Assembly (NCBI GenBank): GCA_020637495.1
Contig: JACJVV010000001.1
Coordinates: 62,001-126,000 of the forward strand
Direction: 5' to 3'
Source of the DNA: Candidatus Woesearchaeota archaeon
GTDB taxonomy: Archaea; Nanobdellota; Nanobdellia; Woesearchaeales; JACJVV01
Length of the DNA: 64,000 bases
The notes below the pieces were generated by a model. The model searched no databases. It was not told where the DNA came from and saw only the letters and a program-made list of their open reading frames with translations. The position numbers and the translations under genes were made by a program. Positions 50,800 to 59,530 of this stretch are shown one piece after another (position 1 is the first letter of the stretch; every line of letters begins with the position of its first letter).

Positions 50800-51306
50800 A
50801 TGGAAGAGAAAGTTGATCTGATAGATGAGGATAATAATGTAATTGGTGAGACGACAAGAGAGGAAGTCATAGCCAAGAACTTGTTGCATAGGGCTGCAAT
50901 AATAGTAATATGCAACGAGAAAGGTGAATTCTTTGTACAGAAAAGATCAAATGACAAGAAGCTTTTCCCTGGATATTGGGGGATTGGATGTGGTGGATCT
51001 GTCAGTAAAGGCGAAAGCTTTGATGAGGCAGCACAGCGAGAGATGATGGAAGAGCTTGGAATTGATGCTCCTCCCATATTTGTCAAACAAGTAAATTATG
51101 AAGGCAAAAAAACAAGATATATAGCGAACCTATACTGCATAGAATATGATGGGGAAATAACATTCAATGATGGAGAGGTTCAGGATGGGAAATTTGTCAG
51201 GGAGGCAGAACTGCTCAGGATGATAGATGAGGAAGATTTTCTTCCAGATGATGTAGAGGTCATAGTCAAGAACTTTGATGAGATAAAAGACATTTTGGAG
51301 AGATGA
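50800..51306 (+). CDS. NUDIX hydrolase, IPP-isomerase-like subgroup
   Basis: 168 residues. The NUDIX box is complete: GGSVSKGESFDEAAQREMME followed by ELG, matching G-x5-E-x7-R-E-x2-E-E-x-G. The start MEEKVDLIDEDNNVIGETTR and the block around FPGYWGIGCGG are those of the Idi/YfcD-like group, which hydrolyse or isomerise diphosphates. An isopentenyl diphosphate isomerase function is possible but the catalytic Cys of type 1 Idi is not certain. One base before the RNase J start. Confidence 0.85.
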   Translation: MEEKVDLIDEDNNVIGETTREEVIAKNLLHRAAIIVICNEKGEFFVQKRSNDKKLFPGYWGIGCGGSVSKGESFDEAAQREMMEELGIDAPPIFVKQVNYEGKKTRYIANLYCIEYDGEITFNDGEVQDGKFVREAELLRMIDEEDFLPDDVEVIVKNFDEIKDILER

Positions 51307-51307
51307 G

Positions 51308-52645
51308 ATGGCAATAGAGATAATGGCTGTTGGTGGATATTCTGAAGTTGGCAGGAACATGACTGCCATAAAAGTTGATGATGAAGTTATAATATGTGAT
51401 ATGGGGGTACATCTTGAAAACTATATCTCATTGACAGAGGATGAGGATCTTGTCAATATACATCCTGATGAGCTTATTGCGCATAACGCATGCCCAAACA
51501 TAGAATTGTTAGGAGAATGGAAAGAGAAAGTAAAAGCGATAATACCTACACATGCACATCTTGATCATATCGGTGCTATACCGTTCCTTGCACGCTCATT
51601 TGAGTGTCCGATAATATGCACACCATTCACTGCAGCATTGCTCAACTCATTGATCACTGATGCTAAGATACCATTCAAGAACAAGATAAAAGTCCTCAAT
51701 GTCAATTCCAGCATCAAGATAAGCAATTCCCTGACAATGGAATTCGTCAGCATAACCCATTCAACTCCTCAGACAGTTGTGGCAGTGTTGCACACACCTT
51801 ATGGGAAGATAGTATATGCTAATGACTTCAAGCTTGATAATTATCCTGTGCTTGGCACAAAGCCAAATCTGGCAAGGCTTGAAGAGATAGGAAATGAAGG
51901 GGACGTAGTATGCCTTGTGATGGATTCATTATATGCGCATGAAGCAAGAAAGATGCCATCAGAGAGTGTTGCAAGAGCAATGCTCAAAGATGTATTGCTG
52001 GGAACATATTGTGAAGGGAAAGCTGTTATCTGCACGACATTCTCGAGCCACATTGCAAGACTCAAGTCAATGGTCGACTATGGGAAAAGGATGGGCAGGA
52101 AAGTCATATTCTTAGGAAGAAGCCTGCATAAGTACATAGCTGCTGCAGAGAGTGTAGGATTGGTAAAATTCTCTGAACAAGCGGAGATCGTTAAGTATAG
52201 TTCGAAAGTGAAATCAAGACTGAATAAGATGATGCGAGAAGGCATTGACAAATATCTCATAATATGCACTGGCCATCAAGGAGAGCCACAGGCGGGATTA
52301 TATAAGATGGCACATGGGATGTTTGATTTCAAGAGAGGAGATCATGTAGTATTCTCTTCAAGCGTGATACCAAGCCCAACCAACCAGAGGAACAGGCATG
52401 TCATAGAAGAGAAGCTTACATCACTAGGAGTCAGGATATTCAAGGATATACATGTATCTGGGCATGCAGCACGGGAAGATCATAGGGATATGATCGAGAT
52501 GCTGAAACCAAAACATATAGTGCCGAGCCATTCTGAACCTGATAGGATGGCGGCATTGGCAGATCTTGCTTATGACTTGGGTTACCATGAAAGATTTATC
52601 CATCTTCTGAAAAATGGAAGCATACTTAAGTTCAATGGCGCATGA
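51308..52645 (+). CDS. RNase J (archaeal beta-CASP ribonuclease)
   Basis: The metallo-beta-lactamase motif HAHLDH is at 82-87, and the beta-CASP part follows (VICTTFSSHIARLKSMVDYG, then the C-terminal HVSGHAAREDHRDMIEMLKP and PSHSEP). 445 residues is the normal archaeal length. Archaeal RNase J is a 5'-3' exonuclease in RNA turnover. Coupled to the NUDIX gene with a 1-base gap, which could serve to prepare 5' ends; that is inference. Confidence 0.92.
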   Translation: MAIEIMAVGGYSEVGRNMTAIKVDDEVIICDMGVHLENYISLTEDEDLVNIHPDELIAHNACPNIELLGEWKEKVKAIIPTHAHLDHIGAIPFLARSFECPIICTPFTAALLNSLITDAKIPFKNKIKVLNVNSSIKISNSLTMEFVSITHSTPQTVVAVLHTPYGKIVYANDFKLDNYPVLGTKPNLARLEEIGNEGDVVCLVMDSLYAHEARKMPSESVARAMLKDVLLGTYCEGKAVICTTFSSHIARLKSMVDYGKRMGRKVIFLGRSLHKYIAAAESVGLVKFSEQAEIVKYSSKVKSRLNKMMREGIDKYLIICTGHQGEPQAGLYKMAHGMFDFKRGDHVVFSSSVIPSPTNQRNRHVIEEKLTSLGVRIFKDIHVSGHAAREDHRDMIEMLKPKHIVPSHSEPDRMAALADLAYDLGYHERFIHLLKNGSILKFNGA

Positions 52646-52664
52646 TTCTATCATATTTAAGTAT

Positions 52665-52714
52665 CAAAATCTTTATATATAGCCCATTTTTACATCGTTG
52701 CAAGGGGGAATAAC
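52665..52714 (+). promoter_or_regulatory. Promoter and ribosome-binding site of the PCNA gene
   Basis: TATA-like CTTTATATATAG (52671-52682) preceded by CAAAAT as a BRE. A transcript starting near 52700 would carry AAGGGGG (52702-52708) 6 bases before the ATG at 52715. Confidence 0.6.
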
Positions 52715-53458
52715 ATGAAACTAACACTTGCTGAACCTAAATATCTAAAAGAAAGCATCACTATAATCTCTGAACTAGTCAACGAAGCACGTTTCAAAGT
52801 AACTTCACAAGCTATTGAGTTGATAGCAATGGACCCTGCAAATGTTGCAATGGTCGTCTATAAATTGCTAAGCAGCAGTTTTGTAGAATACAAAGTCGAT
52901 AAGGAAACTGAATTCGCGATCAACCTAAGCAATTTCAGACAGATCCTGAAAAGGGCCGGCAGCAATGATATGGTAAATCTTGAACTCGAGAACAGCAAGC
53001 TCAAGATCATGCTGAAGAGCAACACAGTAAGGACTTTCTCATTACCTATAATAGAACTTGAAGAGAAAGAGCAGAAGGTCCCAGAATTGAATTTCCCTGT
53101 TGAGATAAAAACAAAATCAGTCATACTTACTAATGCAATAGAGGATGTCGACATAATAGCTGACAGTGTAAGCTTCATGGCTGAAGGAAAGAAGTTCACA
53201 GTCATGGCTGAAGGCGACCTTAGCGATGCAAAGATAGAGATCGAAGAAGGGGAAGACACTAACATCAAAGCAGGAGAGAATGACAAGGTAAAAGCAAAAT
53301 ATTCTGTCGAGTACCTCAAAAAGATGATAGCTGGAGCAAAGATAGCTGATGATGTTGTTGTATACTTCAACAAGGATTATCCTCTTCGTCTGGATTATGC
53401 AACGATAGACAAAGTAAGCTTAAGTTTTATTCTAGCTCCTAGGGTTGAAAACGACTAG
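52715..53458 (+). CDS. pcn: PCNA sliding clamp
   Basis: 247 residues, the standard length for the trimeric clamp. The duplicated fold is visible (KLTLAEPKYLKESITIISEL, then SQAIELIAMDPANVAMVVYK), as is the C-terminal SVEYLKKMIAGAKIADDVVV and the end LRLDYATIDKVSLSFILAPR. It gives processivity to DNA polymerase and is loaded by RFC (large subunit at 26064). A single PCNA homologue is present in the window. Confidence 0.97.
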   Translation: MKLTLAEPKYLKESITIISELVNEARFKVTSQAIELIAMDPANVAMVVYKLLSSSFVEYKVDKETEFAINLSNFRQILKRAGSNDMVNLELENSKLKIMLKSNTVRTFSLPIIELEEKEQKVPELNFPVEIKTKSVILTNAIEDVDIIADSVSFMAEGKKFTVMAEGDLSDAKIEIEEGEDTNIKAGENDKVKAKYSVEYLKKMIAGAKIADDVVVYFNKDYPLRLDYATIDKVSLSFILAPRVEND

Positions 53459-53570
53459 GACTATAACTTTTTTGTTTTTTCGTCACTATCCTTAGACGAA
53501 AACAATACATTACCTGTTGTTTAGCTTGTTGCTACAAAGGTTTAAAAGGTCATTTTCATTCTTATTTCCG

Positions 53571-55928
53571 ATGGGAATCGATAAATACAGCGATCTTGGC
53601 TCACTCATAATGAGAACTGCGCCCAAAGACAGGGAAGAGGAATGGCAAAGAATTCTTGAGAGCTATACTGGCGATAAGAACAATCTGAGAGACATAATAG
53701 TTAAAGCAAAGACAGGCAATCCTTTTGAGGCTGTATCCAGATTAAGATTAAAAGAGATAAAGACTGCTGAAGAGGAAGATGGGAAGAAGCGTGCTCTGGG
53801 AACATCTAACCCAGGAAGGATTGTCTACAATAAATTGTATGTTTTCGGCATTGAGGGAAATCCTTCAGAAGAGATACAATTAGGCACGATATCGTTGAAC
53901 AAGCTTGTTAGCGCTTTTGGAACAAGCCATCAACAAGAGATGATCGCATCAAAGAATTATGAGCCAAGGATTGAAAATAGCATTTCGTCTAGATTAGAAG
54001 ATTATATCAAGAATCCTGAAAGGTTACAAGAGATTGGCAATTCTGGAATAAGAAGAAAAATACTGAGCATATTGAATGCTGAGGCTGATAAGAAATTATT
54101 AGACATAATCAAATCATTAAACAGAGAGATATATTCTGAGATGCTCTCATCCATGAAATTCAACTCAAGCTACGCAGATGTAGACATGGGATTGAGTCCA
54201 ATGGGATGGTTATATAAGCATAAAGATGATTTCAGCAATGAGGTCAAAGAATTGATATTGCAGAGAAATGATCCATTCTGTCGACCAGAAGATACTTCTG
54301 CAATTGATTCAGTCTTGCTAAGCATTGAAGCAAGCTCAAGACCATTCTCAACTAAAGCCGTCCTGGGAGGATTCCTTGATGACGTGCAATATATAGAAAA
54401 ACTTCCAGACGAAAATCCGGTTATCCAAAAATACGGCAGGCCTGATCTTACAAGAGTTGTAAGCGTAATAAAGCAGGATACTATCACAAGAAATGATGCC
54501 AGCAACGTCTTCAATTCATTCTCTATGAGAGACTTCAGAGAAGAATATGCAGGATTGCAAGATGCAAGATATCCTGAGATAGGGAAGATGATCGCAGAAT
54601 GGGAAAAAGCGATCAAAGAAGGCGATGGAGTAAAAGAAGATTGCCTTGGAGAGAGCGTCCCAAACAGATTAAGGAAAGAGTATGGATTTGCAGGCCTTAC
54701 AAGGGATGAGAAGAAAGCTATCATGGACACTATAGTCGATACTGCGCTTGGAATTGATGGTTCAGGTTACAAAAGAGCATTGCCATTAGCAATGATGGAT
54801 GAGAGAAGAGAATCGTTGGTTATTGCAAGCAGAAAGGCAAGGTACAATATTGCACATGGAATCGAAACGCAAGAGGATCTCAAAGGATCCGATAAGGGCA
54901 TATCAGGAAACAGCATAGATTCAGTCGATAATTTTGAAAGAGAAAAAGGAATAAGTGTCTTGGAAGTCATAAAAAGATATGATGCGAGATTGAGAAGGAG
55001 AAGCTATATACAAGATAGAGATAGTATTGCAGAACTGGCAGAACATGGATTATATGACAAGAAAAGCGGATTGGAAGAGATAACTGCTGCTGCTAAAGAG
55101 CTTGTTCCTGCTGATCCTGATGTCAAGAGAAAACTTAAAGAGCTCTATGATGATGAGATGGTAGTCAATATCCGCTGTTTTGATGAGAGCCTAGAATATC
55201 TTACAAAGGATGAAGCTGATTCATGGAGCATAATTGTACAAAGGTATGATGATATCCAAGGGCTTATCGGAGACAGGACAGATCTTGCTGAGATAGTAGC
55301 AAGAAAACATGAAATCGCTAGCCGAAGAATCATTGAGATTGAAGTTAATAGATCAATATCGGCAAAAGCCGGATCCTATGAAGACCTAACTCTAAATTGT
55401 GTTGGAGTAGAATTCATCAATGTTGAGGAGATGAGGAATCAAGTCGATTCCTTGACTAAAGCAGAGGCATTACCTGAAGAATGGTATGAGAAGCTTGAAT
55501 TCATTGTGAGTTTTGACGCTAAACCATTCCTTGAAAGGATGGAGGTAAAAGGGGCCGATTCAAATTCATGGAAATATGTCCAGGACGCTGTCAGAAGAAA
55601 AGAAGAATATGCATTTAGCAAGCAAACCATAAAGAGCGTCAAAGAAACATACGAAACGATTGAAGGAATGCTGCAATATGACAATAACCTTCTTGTGGAT
55701 GATCAAGGTTTCAGTGAAGCAAGAATAAGTGACCAATTCAACATCCATGTAGCTGGCGATTACAATAGAGAGAAGTTCAAAAAAGAAGTATCACGATTCT
55801 TCAACTACAGCGGTGATGGTATGAGACTCTACAAGAGCTTCTCAAAAGCTACAATCATAGATATACTGCAGAAGCTTGAAAGTTTCAACACAAAATACAA
55901 GACAGAATTAAGAGCTGAGATTGTCTAA
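53571..55928 (+). CDS. Large soluble helical protein of unknown function
   Basis: 785 residues from the ATG at 53571, which lies 25 bases after a TTTAAAAGG TATA-like element (leaderless message). An upstream TTG at 53517 is not favoured. The protein is charged and almost wholly helical, with no membrane segment, signal peptide or known catalytic motif. Several repeats of a loose helical pattern are visible (NEVKELILQRNDPFC, FEREKGISVLEVIKRYDARL). It faces the radical SAM gene tail to tail, with a 21-base overlap. Size and helical content suggest a scaffold or a large helical-repeat protein. Confidence 0.7.
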   Translation: MGIDKYSDLGSLIMRTAPKDREEEWQRILESYTGDKNNLRDIIVKAKTGNPFEAVSRLRLKEIKTAEEEDGKKRALGTSNPGRIVYNKLYVFGIEGNPSEEIQLGTISLNKLVSAFGTSHQQEMIASKNYEPRIENSISSRLEDYIKNPERLQEIGNSGIRRKILSILNAEADKKLLDIIKSLNREIYSEMLSSMKFNSSYADVDMGLSPMGWLYKHKDDFSNEVKELILQRNDPFCRPEDTSAIDSVLLSIEASSRPFSTKAVLGGFLDDVQYIEKLPDENPVIQKYGRPDLTRVVSVIKQDTITRNDASNVFNSFSMRDFREEYAGLQDARYPEIGKMIAEWEKAIKEGDGVKEDCLGESVPNRLRKEYGFAGLTRDEKKAIMDTIVDTALGIDGSGYKRALPLAMMDERRESLVIASRKARYNIAHGIETQEDLKGSDKGISGNSIDSVDNFEREKGISVLEVIKRYDARLRRRSYIQDRDSIAELAEHGLYDKKSGLEEITAAAKELVPADPDVKRKLKELYDDEMVVNIRCFDESLEYLTKDEADSWSIIVQRYDDIQGLIGDRTDLAEIVARKHEIASRRIIEIEVNRSISAKAGSYEDLTLNCVGVEFINVEEMRNQVDSLTKAEALPEEWYEKLEFIVSFDAKPFLERMEVKGADSNSWKYVQDAVRRKEEYAFSKQTIKSVKETYETIEGMLQYDNNLLVDDQGFSEARISDQFNIHVAGDYNREKFKKEVSRFFNYSGDGMRLYKSFSKATIIDILQKLESFNTKYKTELRAEIV

Positions 55929-56900
55929 ATAAGACCTGATCTTTTCTTTGATATCCTGCTTAAGCTTATCCTCTACTTCAAGGACATCAACTTTGCTGTC
56001 CCAGTCAACTTCAGGAACAGAGAGAAATTCGCTCTCAAATTTTCTTCCGAATCTTTCAGCCTCTCTTTTTAGTTCCCTTCCTTTATCTGTACCAAACACT
56101 TTCATCGCTCTGAGCTTGGATACTGAATTAGCTCCTGCCCTTAGAAGATGAGGAAGGTAATCCATCCTATTCTCCCATATGCCGCATTCTATGTCAATCT
56201 TAGGGAAGGCAATCCTTGTCTTCGCTATCCACCACGACTGATGTTCGACTGTAGGTGGATCCTTTCCTTCAAAGATAGTTCCTTTCTGAGGGTTAAGCCC
56301 ATACATGTGTATCTTCTGTATCTTGTACTTATCGATAAAATCTTTCAGAAGTTCAAAATCCTGCTCAACTTCACCCATGCCTGTTATGAATGTCATAACT
56401 GTCTTAATCCCGTGCTTATTTGCTGCTGCAAACATCCTCTCAGCAATCACCAATGGCTTGCTTGGACAAAGCTTCTTATGCAATACTGGATTTATTGTCT
56501 CGACGCTGCCGACGATACCTCGCAAATAGGGTTTGAACCTGAGCAAACGTTGCTCTGAAAGAGCACCCATATTCAACCATATCTTCTTGCCATATATCTG
56601 GCATATTGTCTTCATCATGAACTCCATCTCATCATCAGACATGGAGCCAATCCCACCTGAAAGAAGACCGAGATCCCAGTCAAGCTCTTTTGAGATTATG
56701 CATTCAGCAAAGATACTGGCAAAGCTTCTCCTTGCTTCTTTAGTCTTCTTGTCTTTTGGCTGTGTAGACATATAACAGAAAGCACAATCCCTTATGTCGC
56801 ATCCCCAGCTGAAGAAAATAGCTCTTTCAAACTTCACAGTGTTTGGGAAATTCTCCTTGAATATTGAATCTGCCTTCTCAATAAGATCATTATATTCCAT
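55908..56900 (-). CDS. Radical SAM protein of the biotin-synthase/HydE-like group
   Basis: 330 residues. The cluster motif is SWGCDIRDCAFCYMSTQ, a C-x4-C-x2-C spacing instead of C-x3-C-x2-C. The barrel follows: GGIGSM, VETINPVLHKKLCPS, FITGMGEVEQDFELLKDFID, YGLNPQKGTIFE and RIAFPKIDIECGIW, an order typical of BioB, HydE and LipS-like enzymes. The substrate cannot be told. No accessory lipoate or biotin gene is near. Adjacent to CTP synthase on the same strand, 27 bases downstream. Confidence 0.85.
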   Translation of the reverse strand: MEYNDLIEKADSIFKENFPNTVKFERAIFFSWGCDIRDCAFCYMSTQPKDKKTKEARRSFASIFAECIISKELDWDLGLLSGGIGSMSDDEMEFMMKTICQIYGKKIWLNMGALSEQRLLRFKPYLRGIVGSVETINPVLHKKLCPSKPLVIAERMFAAANKHGIKTVMTFITGMGEVEQDFELLKDFIDKYKIQKIHMYGLNPQKGTIFEGKDPPTVEHQSWWIAKTRIAFPKIDIECGIWENRMDYLPHLLRAGANSVSKLRAMKVFGTDKGRELKREAERFGRKFESEFLSVPEVDWDSKVDVLEVEDKLKQDIKEKIRSYLDNLSS

Positions 56901-56927
56901 ATCACAAGAATTCCTAAAATGTTTATA

Positions 56928-58610
56928 TTAGTTTGCCTGCATCTCTTTTTGGAAAGCGTGCCTATGCATGATTGCAGCTTTTGCTAACCCAAGGAACAAA
57001 GGTGCTGGTTTTTCCAATTTTGATTTCAGTTCTGGATGAGCTTGAGTAGCTACAAAATAAGGATGATCCTCTAAGCATATGAATTCAACCAATCTTTTAT
57101 CCGGAGAAAATCCTGCAAGACTTAACCCATTCTTCTTAAGGATATCATGGAATTCAGGATTGACCTCATAACGATGACGATGTCTTTCGTAGACAATTGA
57201 TTCTTTTCCGTAGATATCATATATCTTAGAAGAGCTGTCAAGATGAGCCTCATAACTTCCAAGACGCAATGTTCCGCCCATATCTATTCCTTTATGCTGA
57301 CCAGGGAGATATGCAATTATCTTACTTCCTGCATATTGGTTGAACTCTTCTGAATCTGCATCCTCTATCCCACAAACATCCCTTGCAAATTCAATAGTCG
57401 CCAATTGAAGACCTAAACATATCCCTAAGAAAGGTATATCATTCTCCCGTGCATATCTTATGAGCTGAATCTTGCCTTCAGTCCCTCGATCACCGAAACC
57501 TCCTGGAACGATCATGCCATCAACATCCTGTAGCTTGACTTTGGCATCCTCCTCATTCTTTATGTTGGTTGTCTCTATCATGCGAATATTTATCTTTGAT
57601 TTCGTATGAGCACTGCAATGTGTCAATGCTTCAAAGATTGAGGCATAAGAATCTTCCAATGCAGTATATTTTCCGCAGATAGCTATGGTTATCTCATTCT
57701 CTGGATGACGGATATTGCTTATCAGAGCTGGCCATAATAATTTTGGTTCTGGATCAAGTTCAAGGTCAAGGTATTTATTGAGCTTCTTGATTATGCCTTG
57801 GTCATATAGCAGTTCAGGGAGATCATAAGTATACTCTAAGTCGTGCCCTGAGAAAACACTCTCTTCGGATACGTTGCAGAATATAGAGATCTTGCGCTTT
57901 ATCACATCTGTAATAGGCCGGTTGCTCCTGCATATTATCATATCAGGTGATATACCGCGCTCAAGAAGCTGCTTGACGCTTATCTGTGTTGGTTTTGATT
58001 TTAATTCCTTGACATTGTCAAGATATGGCACATAGGTGAGATGAACAAAAAGAGAATTCTTCCTTCCTACCTCTATTGCCAGCTGTCTAGCTGCTTCGAT
58101 GAAAAGCTCATTCTCAATATCCCCTACAGTACCGCCAATCTCTATTATTGCGATGTCTGACCCTTCAGCTGCTTTCTTGAATTTCTCAATTATCAGATCA
58201 GTCACATGAGGGATGAATTGCACAGTCTTGCCAAGATAGTCCCCTCGTCGTTCCTTCTCCTGTACCGCTGTGAATACCTTGCCCATTGTCAATGATTGTT
58301 CTTTTGTGCAAGTGCAATTGAGATATCTTTCATAATGTCCAAAATCCATATCCACTTCGCTTCCATCATCAAGAACAAAGACTTCACCATGTTCAATAGG
58401 ATTCATTGTACCCGGGTCTGTATTCAGATAACCATCGCATTTGATAGGTATGACCTTGTATCTTGTTGACAAAAGATGGCCTATCGATGCTCCTGCAATG
58501 CCTTTCCCTAGGCCAGAGAGAACTCCGCCAGTTATTATAATGAATCTAGGAGAGTCATTAGAAGTTGAACCATCTGGCCTATTTGAGATAGTAGAATCGT
58601 CTTCGCGCAT
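56928..58610 (-). CDS. pyrG: CTP synthase
   Basis: CTP synthase aminates UTP with ATP and glutamine. 560 residues. N-terminal synthase domain: IIITGGVLSGLGKGIAGASI and LNTDPGTMNPIEHGEVFVLD. C-terminal glutamine amidotransferase: GGFGDRGTEGKI, the nucleophile loop LGICLGLQLA and the histidine/glutamate in ATQAHPELKSK. A 20-residue polar tail precedes the usual start (STISNRPDGSTSNDSPRF). All key residues are present. Confidence 0.97.
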   Translation of the reverse strand: MREDDSTISNRPDGSTSNDSPRFIIITGGVLSGLGKGIAGASIGHLLSTRYKVIPIKCDGYLNTDPGTMNPIEHGEVFVLDDGSEVDMDFGHYERYLNCTCTKEQSLTMGKVFTAVQEKERRGDYLGKTVQFIPHVTDLIIEKFKKAAEGSDIAIIEIGGTVGDIENELFIEAARQLAIEVGRKNSLFVHLTYVPYLDNVKELKSKPTQISVKQLLERGISPDMIICRSNRPITDVIKRKISIFCNVSEESVFSGHDLEYTYDLPELLYDQGIIKKLNKYLDLELDPEPKLLWPALISNIRHPENEITIAICGKYTALEDSYASIFEALTHCSAHTKSKINIRMIETTNIKNEEDAKVKLQDVDGMIVPGGFGDRGTEGKIQLIRYARENDIPFLGICLGLQLATIEFARDVCGIEDADSEEFNQYAGSKIIAYLPGQHKGIDMGGTLRLGSYEAHLDSSSKIYDIYGKESIVYERHRHRYEVNPEFHDILKKNGLSLAGFSPDKRLVEFICLEDHPYFVATQAHPELKSKLEKPAPLFLGLAKAAIMHRHAFQKEMQAN

Positions 58611-58702
58611 TTAGGAAAAGTGAAAGGAATTATTTAAAACAATAGTTGTTTTTGAGTGTATATATAGATAATTTTTTATAGTCAAAATAAGTATTTGATT
58701 GA

Positions 58703-59530
58703 ATGGATGATCCTAACATTATAAGAAAATTCAGCAAGAGTTCTCAAATCTCTGTATTCATGACGATAATAATGATAATTGTTCTGCTCATAATAATAAT
58801 ATTCACATTAAACAGCATCTCTAGTGGCAGTACAACATTAGATGACATAAGCGACATAGATACAAATAATGTGAAGATATTCTTTGATGAATGCATGCAG
58901 GCTGAAATCAATGGAATAAGTGATATAATAACATCTTCAGGAAGATATATTGGAAATCCTGATAATGCATTTAATTTTAATAATACAACAGTGCAATATT
59001 TTCTTGATGGAGAAGTTGTGGATATTCCAACAATAGAGGATATACAAAGGGAGATTGAATTCTTTGCATATGAGACCATGAACTATTGCTTAAATGAGTA
59101 TACATTTGAGGACTTAAGAATCAATTTCAGTGAAAGCAAAGTTTTCATCTCCTTAGAGGAGAGCAATTCATTGATCGTTGAAGCAGATTTCAGCATCTCT
59201 GAAGGAGATAAGTCCAAAAATGATAAAGCTGTATTCTCATATGAAATACCATACAGGATAAGAGAGATAATATCAGCAGCAAGCGAGATAACAGAATATG
59301 ATAAGAGAAACCAATACACTTATTCGATAATAGAAATAAATGAGATAGCATACAGGAACAGATTCAATCTAGAGATAATCAATAATGGGAATGGTACAAT
59401 GATATATCATTTGTATGATGGGGAGACTGAAATGTATTTTGCCACAACTTGCAAAAATTATGACTGTAAAGATATTCCTGTAGATGATTCAAGCGTATTT
59501 GATGGATTGATAAGATGGTGTGTGCAATGA
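58703..59530 (+). CDS. Prepilin-like membrane-anchored protein, paralogue of 21933-22928
   Basis: 275 residues. KSSQISVFMTIIMIIVLL after a short basic start fits a prepilin-type signal, with the cleavage site near K-S-S-Q. The exported part begins IFFDECMQAEINGISDII, matching the paralogue's FYIEECMKFQIVDAVEIL, and continues with YETMNYCLNEYTFEDL. It lacks the paralogue's Ig-like C-terminus. Its stop overlaps the start of the NlpC/P60 gene (ATGA). Confidence 0.75.
   Translation: MDDPNIIRKFSKSSQISVFMTIIMIIVLLIIIIFTLNSISSGSTTLDDISDIDTNNVKIFFDECMQAEINGISDIITSSGRYIGNPDNAFNFNNTTVQYFLDGEVVDIPTIEDIQREIEFFAYETMNYCLNEYTFEDLRINFSESKVFISLEESNSLIVEADFSISEGDKSKNDKAVFSYEIPYRIREIISAASEITEYDKRNQYTYSIIEINEIAYRNRFNLEIINNGNGTMIYHLYDGETEMYFATTCKNYDCKDIPVDDSSVFDGLIRWCVQ

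Noticed and set aside
53517..53570. TTG-initiated N-terminal extension of the large helical protein.
   Set aside because: The promoter element lies within it, and the ATG at 53571 fits a leaderless message.
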